A model generated the notes under the pieces. That model was not told where the DNA came from. It saw nothing but the letters and a program-made list of their open reading frames with translations, and did no database searches. From the NCBI GenBank assembly GCA_009780015.1, contig WRAW01000021.1:1-34484 (forward strand): a stretch of 34,484 nucleotides of DNA, given 5' to 3'. The stretch is from Defluviitaleaceae bacterium. Lineage in GTDB: Bacteria > Bacillota > Clostridia > Lachnospirales > WRAA01. This document shows positions 8,465 to 15,526 of this stretch, one piece after another. The translations under genes and the position numbers were made by a program. Positions within the stretch are counted from its first letter, which is position 1. Every line of letters starts with the position of its first letter.

Positions 8465-8814
8465 AGAACCTGTATTCAGTACGCCGAAACGCTGCCTTAG
8501 CGGCTGAACTCCACCCCACGAAGCCAAAACCAGGCTTCGTGGGGGCCCCGGTTTTCCGCCACAGTCCACCCCATAAAGCCCAAACCGGGCTTTATGGGGA
8601 CCCCGGGTCGTCGTCAGCTCCTTGCGTACCGCTTCGGGTACGCTCAGTCCACCCCACAAAGCCAAAATCGGGCTTTGCGGGGGCCCCGGGCGTTGCTTCC
8701 TCCGCCTACGCTGGCGCTCCGGACGCTAAACGTGTGCCACCGGCACACAGTATCCTAGATTGGCGTAAAATCAGGCTCGCTAATCCAGCATTCCGGGTAC
8801 TGAATACAGGTTCT
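8465..8814. repeat. Nested palindromic repeat, copy A (350 bp, longest)
   Basis: Ends read AGAACCTGTATTCAGTAC and GTACTGAATACAGGTTCT, perfectly complementary over 18 bases and flanked by TTA/TAA. Inside are three CCCC...GGGG hairpins, a GCGTACC/GGTACGC hairpin, a GTGTGCC-ACC-GGCACAC hairpin and the CCTAGATTGGCG segment near the right end. It fills the dctM-dctQ gap (8435-8845), which otherwise holds only the dctM ribosome site. Short open frames through it are not genes. Confidence 0.9.
8514..8682. repeat. Three 12-bp hairpin modules with compensatory changes
   Basis: Stems lie at 8514-8525/8533-8544, 8569-8580/8588-8599 and 8652-8663/8671-8682, each with a 7-base loop. Left arms are CCCCACGAAGCC, CCCCATAAAGCC and CCCCACAAAGCC. 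The right arms change in step at two positions (C-G to T-A, G-C to A-T). Module 3 has one A-C mismatch. A fourth module, identical in stem to the second, is at 9462-9473/9481-9492 in copy B. Each is followed by a CCCCGG tail. Confidence 0.85.
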
Positions 8815-8845
8815 AACTATCGGCTGTACGGTTGCCGTACTATCG

Positions 8846-9319
8846 CTATTTCAGATCTTTGTTAAAGATAGTAAGGTACAGTTTTCGCAGTGAAAAGTAC
8901 AGCATCAGCGCGCCGCTGGCGGGCAGCACCATGAACACCATATGCATCGGAAGGGAAAGCGCCGGGCTGCGCTGCAAAGTTCCGATCCCTACCATTCGGA
9001 TTCCGCTCATCAAAATAGCCGCCGCCAGTATGACGGTCAGCGCAATGATTAAAAGATTAAGTCCCTTTTTGTACACGCCTGTCAGCTTGTTCGGCAGTAT
9101 GTCGAAGGCAACGTGAGAGCCCTTGTAATATACGGCTACAACTCCCAGAAAGGACATCCAAATGAATATGTACCGCCCAAGCTCCTCAGACCAGGGAATA
9201 GAGGCGCTAAGAACATATCTAAAAAATACCTGTACACATATTAATATCATCATAGAAAACATAAGGCCGGAGCATATCCAACAAAGGGCTTTGAATATGA
9301 CCTCATCCACTTTTTTCAA
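8846..9319 (-). CDS. dctQ: TRAP transporter small membrane subunit DctQ
   Basis: A 157-residue protein with four membrane segments, including SGLMFSMMILICVQVFFRYV and a segment around LGVVAVYYKG. SIPWSEELGRYIFIWMSFLG is the typical DctQ signature. A TTG at 9319 is chosen as start because AGGAGGT lies eight bases before it. The in-frame ATG at 9346 is upstream of that ribosome site and has none of its own. DctQ pairs with DctM in the membrane. The gene lies between repeat copies A and B. Confidence 0.9.
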   Translation of the reverse strand: MKKVDEVIFKALCWICSGLMFSMMILICVQVFFRYVLSASIPWSEELGRYIFIWMSFLGVVAVYYKGSHVAFDILPNKLTGVYKKGLNLLIIALTVILAAAILMSGIRMVGIGTLQRSPALSLPMHMVFMVLPASGALMLYFSLRKLYLTIFNKDLK

Positions 9320-9401
9320 GGTACGATACCTCCTATCAAAAATCATCCCATGAACCTGCCGACTCGCTCACTGTAGGCTCATGGGATGGGTGTCAAGATT
9401 T

Positions 9402-9610
9402 AGAACCTGTATTCAGTACGCCGAAATGCTGTCTATGCGGCTGGCCTTCCGCCACAGTCCACCCCATAAAGCCAAAACCGGGCTTTATGGGGACCCCGGG
9501 TCGTCGTCAGCTCCTTGCGTACTACTATGGGTACGCGGCGTCGCTTCCTCCTAGATTGGCGAAAAACCAGGCTCGCCAATCCAGCATTCCGGGTACTGAA
9601 TACAGGTTCT
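9402..9610. repeat. Nested palindromic repeat, copy B
   Basis: A 209-bp element. Ends AGAACCTGTATTCAGTACG and GGGTACTGAATACAGGTTCT pair almost perfectly and are nearly the same as those of copy A. The inside has one CCCC/GGGG hairpin (9462-9492), GGTCGTCGTCAGCTCCTTGC and GGGTACGCGGCGTC shared with copy A, and TCCTAGATTGGCGAAAAAC. It lies in the dctQ-dctP gap; 9347-9401 holds no gene. Confidence 0.9.
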
Positions 9611-9619
9611 TATTTCACG

Positions 9620-10669
9620 TTATCTTCCAAGTTCTGTCATTATTCTGTTAAACAGGTCGATGTCAATGGTTTGGGCAAATGGCTCGTGAGCTGTTCTGGC
9701 TACCGCGGAAATTCCGGCGATATCGGGATTGGTAACGGTTATACCGTCGGCCACCATTGAGGCAAGAAACTCGTCGGTCAGTTCGGCGACCCGGTAATTC
9801 TGGTATTCCGTCGCTATATTGGCCGCTTCGATAATAATTTCTTGCTGTGCCGGGGTCAGACCCTGCCAGAACAATTCGCTCATGGACATAGTTACATATT
9901 CGTACTTGTGGTTGGTTAAAGCGATGTAATTCTGAACTTCGTGTATGCGTCCGCTGTAGATGAACGGTATTGGGTTTTCCTGCGCTTCTATTACGCCCTG
10001 TTCAAGACCGGTATAAACCTCAGCCCATGCCATAGGAGTAGGGGACGCGCCCATAACATTCCAGGTCGTTACCATCGCGGCGATTTCAGGAACGCGTATG
10101 ACAAGTCCCTGTATGTCGTCCAGGGTATTTATCGGCCTGTTGGATGTTACTTGACGCGAGCCGCGGTTCCACCAGTTCAAAATGCGGATGCCCGACGAGT
10201 TTAGCACGTTTTGAGCGATCTCAGCCCCGGAAGCCCCGTGTATTACCCTGTCGAATTCATCCTGTGATTCAAACAGATAAGGAAGCTCAAGCAGCAGCAC
10301 GGTAGGCTCAAAAACGCCCAAAACCCCGGCGATTAATGCCATGTCCACAACGCCTATCTGCATACCTTCGCCCATATCCCTGTCGCCGCCCAAGGTGGAG
10401 TTGGGGAAGATAGTAACCGTGATATTTCCGCCGGACAGTCTTTCTACTTCTTCTTGGAATCTTACGGACGCCAGGTGCCAGATGTCGTTTTCATTCTGGA
10501 CGTGTCCCAGCCTTATGTTGACCGGATCGCCGAGATCACCGGCATCTGCGGCTGTTTCCGCAGGCGCCCCCCCACCGGCGGGTGCCGCTGGAGCAGCCGG
10601 AGCCGCGCAGGCTGAAAGCATCATGAACGACATCATTACAGCAACAATTACGGTAATACGCTTTTTCAT
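9620..10669 (-). CDS. dctP: TRAP transporter solute-binding lipoprotein DctP
   Basis: A 349-residue extracytoplasmic binding protein. It has a basic N-terminus, a hydrophobic stretch and the lipobox LSAC (Cys21), so it is a lipoprotein, followed by an Ala/Pro/Gly-rich linker. The core has the DctP pattern VIRVPEIAAM, whose arginine binds the ligand carboxylate in the family, then PTPMAWAEVYTGLEQGVIEA and QENPI. The substrate is therefore likely an organic acid, consistent with the sugar-acid genes downstream. The start follows AAGGAGG with a 10-base spacer. It lies between repeat copies B and C. Confidence 0.95.
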   Translation of the reverse strand: MKKRITVIVAVMMSFMMLSACAAPAAPAAPAGGGAPAETAADAGDLGDPVNIRLGHVQNENDIWHLASVRFQEEVERLSGGNITVTIFPNSTLGGDRDMGEGMQIGVVDMALIAGVLGVFEPTVLLLELPYLFESQDEFDRVIHGASGAEIAQNVLNSSGIRILNWWNRGSRQVTSNRPINTLDDIQGLVIRVPEIAAMVTTWNVMGASPTPMAWAEVYTGLEQGVIEAQENPIPFIYSGRIHEVQNYIALTNHKYEYVTMSMSELFWQGLTPAQQEIIIEAANIATEYQNYRVAELTDEFLASMVADGITVTNPDIAGISAVARTAHEPFAQTIDIDLFNRIMTELGR

Positions 10670-10703
10670 ATTGACATAGCCTCCTTGAAATATTTTGGTT
10701 CTA

Positions 10704-10867
10704 AGAACCTGTGTTCAATACCCGAAATGCTGGCTGGAAGAGGCAGTTTTTCGCCAATCTAGGAAGTGACGACGACGCGTACCCTTGTGGTACGCTAGGA
10801 GGAGTTGACGACGAGTGGCGGAAAACTGACCTTCTAGACAGCATTTCGGGTATTGAACACAGGTTCT
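10704..10867. repeat. Nested palindromic repeat, copy C
   Basis: A 164-bp element with ends AGAACCTGTGTTCAATACCC and its exact reverse complement; the match continues through CGAAATGCTG. The core is in reverse orientation to the other copies: TTTTTCGCCAATCTAGGAAG, then a GCGTACC/GGTACGC hairpin, then GGAGTTGACGACGAGTGGCG. It lies between dctP and the dehydrogenase gene, ending 18 bases after the dehydrogenase stop. Confidence 0.9.
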
Positions 10868-10885
10868 AAGCCGCTAAGGCGGATG

Positions 10886-11908
10886 TTATGGAAGTGTAAC
10901 GAGGACTTTTACAACGTTTTCCTTTTTCTCGCTTAGAACCGCTAAAGCGTCCTGAGTGCGGGACAACTCATACTTTTGCGTAACCAGATCGTTAAGATCA
11001 AGTCCTGTGTTAATCATTTCGACCGCTTTTACGAAGTCCTTCGTTTCGTATGTCATTGAACCAAACATGGTCTGCTCTTTAAAGACAATGGCATAGCTGT
11101 AAAACGGAATTTTTTCCGTAATCATAGATACGACACCGATTTCACCACGTTTGCGTACGCAATCGGAAGCTTGGTCTAATATGCCGGGAGCGCCTGCCGA
11201 TACAATGGCAAGGTCTGCGCCGCGCCCGTTAGTCAGCTCTTTGACTTTGGCCGCGACGTCTTCTGTGATAGGGTCTAAGGCGGCGGCGGCGCCAAGCTTT
11301 AAAGCCATTTGGCGGTTGAAGGGGGCGGTGTCTGTGCAAATAATGGTTTTGTATCCCATTTCACGGGCGACTATCTGAGTCAAAAGCCCTATTGATCCGG
11401 CGCCCAGGATCACGATGCAATCCTTTTCTTTAACGGTTACTCGATTCATTACGTGAACGGCAACCGCCAAAGGCTCTATCATTACGCCCATTTCATAGCT
11501 GATATTATCCGCGATCTTATGTACTGACTTCTCAGGAGCGTTGAAGAATTCAACAAATGTGCCGATCCACTTGGGGGTTCCCGGCGCCGCTTTATTAAGA
11601 CAGATGTTAACAAGATCCTGCTTGCAGAACTCACATTCTCCACAGCCGGAATGCGGTTCGACAGTCACGCGGTCACCGATTTGGAATTTTTTAACATCCG
11701 GGCCGACTTCAACAATGTCGCCCGCAACTTCGTGCCCCAATACCGCCGGCGGTTTGCGGAATGCGTGAGTGCCGTGGAAAAGGTGTAAATCCGAACCGCA
11801 CACCCCCGCTGCCGCTACCTTTATTAAGACTTCGTCATTTTTCAAAGCAGGTTTTTCGATGTCGTTAATTGACACAGTTTCTTTCTCTGTTACAAGCGCT
11901 GCTTTCAT
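10886..11908 (-). CDS. Zinc-dependent medium-chain alcohol/polyol dehydrogenase
   Basis: A 340-residue MDR-superfamily enzyme. Catalytic zinc ligands are in GVCGSD and GHE. Structural zinc cysteines lie in GCGECEFCKQDLVNIC. The Rossmann motif is ILGAGSIGLL, with an acidic residue further on (CTDTAP) that favours NAD. It resembles sorbitol/L-iditol 2-dehydrogenase and threonine dehydrogenase. It is the first gene of the operon, with AAGGAGG before the ATG and a clear promoter upstream. It probably oxidises a hydroxyl of the imported sugar acid to give the keto acid that the OtnK-like kinase uses. Known otn pathways use other dehydrogenase families plus OtnI, so the exact substrate is open. Confidence 0.88.
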   Translation of the reverse strand: MKAALVTEKETVSINDIEKPALKNDEVLIKVAAAGVCGSDLHLFHGTHAFRKPPAVLGHEVAGDIVEVGPDVKKFQIGDRVTVEPHSGCGECEFCKQDLVNICLNKAAPGTPKWIGTFVEFFNAPEKSVHKIADNISYEMGVMIEPLAVAVHVMNRVTVKEKDCIVILGAGSIGLLTQIVAREMGYKTIICTDTAPFNRQMALKLGAAAALDPITEDVAAKVKELTNGRGADLAIVSAGAPGILDQASDCVRKRGEIGVVSMITEKIPFYSYAIVFKEQTMFGSMTYETKDFVKAVEMINTGLDLNDLVTQKYELSRTQDALAVLSEKKENVVKVLVTLP

Positions 11909-11928
11909 TAAGGCCTCCTTCTAAGCAT

Positions 11929-11948
11929 ACTCCAGACAATATTGGAGT
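11929..11948. promoter_or_regulatory. Inverted repeat in operon leader
   Basis: ACTCCA and TGGAGT are perfect inverted 6-mers separated by 8 bases, between the operon promoter and the dehydrogenase start. The spacer includes most of the left CAATATTG palindrome. The position fits a repressor or activator site acting just downstream of the transcription start; it is unproven. Confidence 0.4.
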
Positions 11949-12030
11949 GGTTGTGTTTTAATTATATACAATTATCAATTGAAGTCAATACAAAATACTC
12001 AATTAACTGTCTTATTTTTAAACAATATTG
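11937..12030. promoter_or_regulatory. Paired CAATATTG palindromes in the divergent promoter region
   Basis: The 8-bp palindrome ACAATATTG occurs at 11937-11944 and again at 12023-12030, 86 bases apart, on either side of the operon promoter. Also present are CAATT-ATC-AATTG (11969-11981) inside the operon promoter spacer and TGTAG-TTT-CTACA (12053-12065) just before the regulator promoter. These are candidate sites for the divergently encoded regulator. Confidence 0.4.
11961..11988 (-). promoter_or_regulatory. Sigma-A promoter of the catabolic operon
   Basis: On the minus strand, TTGACT (11983-11988), a 16-base spacer and TATAAT (11961-11966), about 53 bases before the dehydrogenase start. 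No GG/GC -24/-12 (sigma-54) element is seen here. Confidence 0.7.
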
Positions 12031-12078
12031 TAAATAATGACGCCCGTACTGTTGTAGTTTCTACAGAATGTTAAAATG

Positions 12079-12107
12079 TTGACACAGTTTCCCCAATCTG
12101 TTATAAT
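12079..12107 (+). promoter_or_regulatory. Consensus sigma-A promoter of the regulator
   Basis: TTGACA (12079-12084), exactly 17 bases, then TATAAT (12102-12107): a perfect consensus, about 24 bases before the likely start codon. A strong, probably constitutive or repressible promoter. Confidence 0.85.
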
Positions 12108-12130
12108 TTTATATTAAGGATGTGACTACA

Positions 12131-13912
12131 TTGGATACAATTAAAATTCTTGCCATAGCTCCATATCAAGGATTAAAGGAATTACTTGAAGAAGCCGCGG
12201 CTTCTTATAAAGAAATAGAATTGCATTGCCATGTCGCCGATATGCATGATGGAGTAATGCTTGCGCGTTCTCTGAATTTAGAGGATTATTCGGCGCTTAT
12301 TTCCCGTGCCGGAACAGCGGAATTGCTGGATCAGTTTTCACCAATACCGGTGGTGGACGTTGGGATTACAGTGTATGACATGCTGCGTGCCACCCGCCTT
12401 TTGCAAAACTATAAGGGAAAGTTTGCCGTTGTCGGATTTTCGGCGATCACCGACTACGCGTTTATGCTAAACGATATTTTGCTGTCCAATCTTCAGATAT
12501 TTACCGTACGTTCGCAACAAGAAATTCTCGAATGCATGGAGCGGCTCAAGTCACAAGGCTTCAGTCTGGTTATCGGAGATATGATTACAGTAACAAATGC
12601 CAGGCGCTCAGGGCTAAACGCCATTTTGGTCACTTCTAACAGAGAGAGTGTCGACAGGGCTTTACAAGAATGTATACGGTGGCAGAAAAAAAACACATAT
12701 TCCAAGTGTGAAACACATGTTTATGAGAAATTGCTCCAATATGTAGAAGGCGGTTTTTTCATATTCAGCGCTGACGGGAAGTGTATTTTTAAAATGCAGC
12801 ACGAACATATAATTTCGGAAAATGATATGTCAAGCGTTTTAAACAGGTACGCAAGCGAAATATTTTCCGGGAAATTGCAGCAATTTGTTAGACAATACAA
12901 CGGAGTTTCATGCAAAATTCAGTTCCATATGGCTGATATTTCCGGCCAAGACGTATGCGTTTGCCATTGGAAGCCGATACAAACGCTTATGAGAGAAGAG
13001 CAGTCAATGGTGTCATATCAAAATCTGGACGATGCACCTACGGTAAACTTGGAAACATTCAAATCCTCAAGTTCTTCCTATCTTAAAACAATCGATACTG
13101 TAAAAAAATTCGCGAAAAGCAGGGTCCCAGTTATTATCAGAGGACAGCGGGGATGCGGCAAGGATAGCTATTCTTACGCTCTATACCGCTTTAGCGGGCA
13201 TACTCAAAAACCGATGATAACCATTGACTGTATGCAATATACTCCAAAAAAATGGGCCGCGCTTATGGAAAGTGAAAACTCGCCCTTGAGCGAATCGAAT
13301 TGTACGATATATTTCAAGGAAATCCATCTTCTCTCAAACAGCCTTCAAATGCAATTGGAGACATTTTTTGAAAGCACGCACATTCATAAGCGAAACCAGC
13401 TTATTTTCTCGCATATTCCCGGAGCTTCCGCGGAATTTGACGAAGGAAATCTATATTACTATATTCGCAATGTAATGCAATCACTTGTACTTTCTATCCC
13501 GACACTTAATGACCGCACTGAAGATATCCCGAATCTTGTCGCGTTATACCTTAACCAGATGAACGCTACAATGGCGAAGCAGGTTGTTGGTATGCATCCC
13601 GGCGCGCTTGCGGCTCTTCAAGAATTTTTTTGGGATGATGGGCTGGATCAACTCAAAAGAATCATGCAGGAACTGGTGGCACTTACGGAGTCGAGCTATA
13701 TCAGCGAAGACCTTACACGGGAGATACTGTGCAAAGAACAATCGTTAGCGACAACACAAGCAAACAACCCGCAAATAAACCTCAGCGGCACACTGGATGA
13801 AATCATAGATCAAGCTGTCACAACTGTTTTGAAGCAGGAAAACATGAACCAATCCAAAGCCGCCAAACGTCTTGGAATCAGCCGAAGTACATTGTGGAGG
13901 AGGATTCAATAA
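12131..13912 (+). CDS. PrpR-N domain regulator with degenerate AAA+ domain and Fis-type HTH
   Basis: About 593 residues. Residues 1-190 match the PrpR N-terminal sensor domain (IKILAIAPYQGLKELL, ALISRAGTAELL, VVDVGITVYDMLRA). A PAS-like stretch follows (about 205-290). The AAA+ domain has Walker A GQRGCGKDS near 341 (numbered from 12122). The GAFTGA loop that contacts sigma-54 is missing, and the Walker B region reads TIYFKEIHLLS instead of TLFLDEI. It ends with a Fis-type HTH (NQSKAAKRLGISRSTLWRRI). It is therefore unlikely to act as a classical sigma-54 activator. The start is set at TTG 12131, 10 bases after AAGGA; the GTG at 12122 is too close to that site. It is divergent from the sugar-acid operon, so probably its ligand-responsive regulator. 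Confidence 0.82.
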   Translation: MDTIKILAIAPYQGLKELLEEAAASYKEIELHCHVADMHDGVMLARSLNLEDYSALISRAGTAELLDQFSPIPVVDVGITVYDMLRATRLLQNYKGKFAVVGFSAITDYAFMLNDILLSNLQIFTVRSQQEILECMERLKSQGFSLVIGDMITVTNARRSGLNAILVTSNRESVDRALQECIRWQKKNTYSKCETHVYEKLLQYVEGGFFIFSADGKCIFKMQHEHIISENDMSSVLNRYASEIFSGKLQQFVRQYNGVSCKIQFHMADISGQDVCVCHWKPIQTLMREEQSMVSYQNLDDAPTVNLETFKSSSSSYLKTIDTVKKFAKSRVPVIIRGQRGCGKDSYSYALYRFSGHTQKPMITIDCMQYTPKKWAALMESENSPLSESNCTIYFKEIHLLSNSLQMQLETFFESTHIHKRNQLIFSHIPGASAEFDEGNLYYYIRNVMQSLVLSIPTLNDRTEDIPNLVALYLNQMNATMAKQVVGMHPGALAALQEFFWDDGLDQLKRIMQELVALTESSYISEDLTREILCKEQSLATTQANNPQINLSGTLDEIIDQAVTTVLKQENMNQSKAAKRLGISRSTLWRRIQ

Positions 13913-13970
13913 TGAGTCATGACGATGCTTTGGGTATAACCGTAAAGATATAATTAGAAGCAATAAAATA

Positions 13971-14010
13971 ACCGTCTCCAAAAGGCTGTAGATGTTGGGA
14001 CGGTATTTTT
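13971..14010 (+). terminator. Intrinsic terminator after the regulator
   Basis: ACCGTC-T-CCAA pairs with TTGGGACGGT (one bulge), followed by ATTTTT. It lies about 60 bases after the regulator stop. Confidence 0.75.
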
Positions 14011-14049
14011 CCAATATATATCCCCAAGCCGGATTAATACGCATTTATA

Positions 14050-14083
14050 CTGAAAATATAACCCGCCGGCTTTCATTGCCGGC
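14050..14083 (-). terminator. Likely terminator after yvyF
   Basis: On the minus strand, GCCGGC-AATGAAA-GCCGGC begins three bases after the yvyF stop and is followed by an AT-rich TTATATTTT tract. The U-tract is interrupted, so this is less certain. Confidence 0.5.
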
Positions 14084-14085
14084 TG

Positions 14086-14487
14086 TTAGAACTTGTCCTT
14101 GATCTGCATCTTTATACCGGTGCGCTTGGTCTCGACTTTTGGCGAATTGTCGTCGCTGTACGCATCCTTGATACCCTTATTGAGCTTGAGCATACATGCT
14201 TCGCAGAAATTGCCGATGGTTACCGGTTCGCCGCAGCTTTTGCAGGTTATGTCGCCGGCCATGCCCGATGTGGCCATAAGGCGGCCTTCCCGCACATATC
14301 CCAATATCTTCTTGACAGATACTCCCGTAGCTTTTGAAATTTCACCAAGGGTGCTTTCTTCATTTTCTTCAATATATTCCTTGATGGCGCTGAACCCTTC
14401 TTCTTCGCCGATTTTACATGCCTCGCACATTCCCAAGGAGTTTTGGACATACATCTTTCCGCATCCGGGGCAGTTCTTCACGTTCAT
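14086..14487 (-). CDS. yvyF: YvyF-type flagellar operon protein
   Basis: A 133-residue protein with two zinc-ribbon cysteine pairs at the N-terminus (CPGCG, CEAC), a central winged-helix or MerR-like HTH (STLGEISKATGVSVKKILGYVREGRL), and two more cysteine pairs (CKSC, CEAC). This layout matches the flagellar-operon family TIGR03826 (B. subtilis YvyF, next to flgM). The precise role is unclear; a regulatory role in motility is suspected from context. The start follows AAGGAGG. It is 34 bases downstream of trpS and probably co-transcribed. It fits the three chemoreceptors in the window as a sign of a flagellated cell. Confidence 0.75.
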   Translation of the reverse strand: MNVKNCPGCGKMYVQNSLGMCEACKIGEEEGFSAIKEYIEENEESTLGEISKATGVSVKKILGYVREGRLMATSGMAGDITCKSCGEPVTIGNFCEACMLKLNKGIKDAYSDDNSPKVETKRTGIKMQIKDKF

Positions 14488-14521
14488 ATAGGCCTCCTTC
14501 GAGCTTTTGGTAAGTGAGTTG

Positions 14522-15526
14522 TTACAACAAGCCTAACTTATTCCTGACCTGTATCATGGTTCCTGACGCGATGGCTTGAGCTCTTCCGGCGTTTGTGCGC
14601 ATAGTGGACTCAAGTTGTATCTTGTTGGATAAGGCGGCGGCGTAGCGTTGTTTAATCGGCTCCAGAGCGGCGACGGCGGCTTCGGCCACGGCCTCCTTGA
14701 GCGCCCCGTAAGAGCAGGACCCCAGAGCAGCAAGGGTTTCTTCTATTGAGATACGTTTAACCGCGGCGTAAATGTCCAGGAGGTTGCTGACCCCCGGCTT
14801 GTCGGAGCTGTAGCTGACTTTAGAGTCGGAGTCGGTCACGGCCTTCTTAATCTTGGAGCGAATTACGTCAGGTTCGTCCGTAAGATAGACAATCGAACCT
14901 TCGCCGCCCTTGTCCGACTTGGACATCTTCTTTTCGGGATCTTGCAGGCTCTTGATTCTTGCGCCGATGCGCGGGATGAGTATGTCGGGTACAACGAATA
15001 CGCCGCCGTGAACATTGTTGAAGCGCTCCGCCACATCCCGTGAAAGCTCGAGGTGCTGACGCTGGTCTTCGCCTATGGGGACGAAGTTTGTCTTGTACAG
15101 CAGTATGTCGGCGGCCTGCAGGACGGGGTAGGTAAACAGTCCGGCGTTTATATTGTCTTCGTTTTTCTGCGACTTTTCCTTATACTGGGTCATGCGGTTA
15201 AGTTCGCCCATGTAGGTATAGCAGTTGAGAATCCAGGCCAGTTCGGAATGTGCGGCCACTTGCGACTGCATATAGAGTATGGAGCGCGCCGGGTCTATAC
15301 CAACCGCTATCAGCATTGCGAACGTTTCGCGGCATTTCTTGCTGAACTCCGCGCTGTCCATTCGCACGGTAAGCGCGTGCAGGTCTACAATACAGTATAT
15401 GCAGCTGTAGTCCGTCTGCAAATGCACCCAATTGGAGAGAGCTCCAAGATAGTTCCCCAGATGCACCACGCCTGTGGGTTGTATCCCGCTGTATATTATC
15501 TGTTTGTTACTGCTTGCCCATGCCAT
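14522..15526 (-). CDS. trpS: Tryptophanyl-tRNA synthetase
   Basis: A class I aminoacyl-tRNA synthetase of 334 residues that charges tRNA-Trp. The signature IQPTGVVHLGNYLGAL (HIGH equivalent) lies at the N-terminus and EKKMSKSDKG (KMSKS) about residue 195. YTYMGELNRMTQYKEKS and GEDQRQHLELSRDVAERFN are typical TrpRS blocks. ATG 15526 is favoured, since AAAGGTG stands six bases ahead of it; earlier GTG (15535) and ATG (15532) codons overlap that site. The gene start lies inside the end of aroB (20-base overlap), so the two are translationally coupled. Confidence 0.96.
   Translation of the reverse strand: MAWASSNKQIIYSGIQPTGVVHLGNYLGALSNWVHLQTDYSCIYCIVDLHALTVRMDSAEFSKKCRETFAMLIAVGIDPARSILYMQSQVAAHSELAWILNCYTYMGELNRMTQYKEKSQKNEDNINAGLFTYPVLQAADILLYKTNFVPIGEDQRQHLELSRDVAERFNNVHGGVFVVPDILIPRIGARIKSLQDPEKKMSKSDKGGEGSIVYLTDEPDVIRSKIKKAVTDSDSKVSYSSDKPGVSNLLDIYAAVKRISIEETLAALGSCSYGALKEAVAEAAVAALEPIKQRYAAALSNKIQLESTMRTNAGRAQAIASGTMIQVRNKLGLL

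Noticed and set aside
8459-8865. Open reading frames through repeat copy A on both strands (68 and 108 codons)
   Set aside because: They follow the palindromic repeat sequence, have no ribosome site and give Pro/Gly-rich text with no family likeness.
11909-12121. Sigma-54 promoter expected for a PrpR-type regulator
   Set aside because: No convincing GG-N10-GC pair was seen, whereas sigma-A promoters are clear on both strands, and the regulator lacks GAFTGA.
13745-14044. 99-codon frame on the minus strand over the end of the regulator gene
   Set aside because: It overlaps the regulator's HTH region and terminator, has no ribosome site, and looks like a shadow frame.
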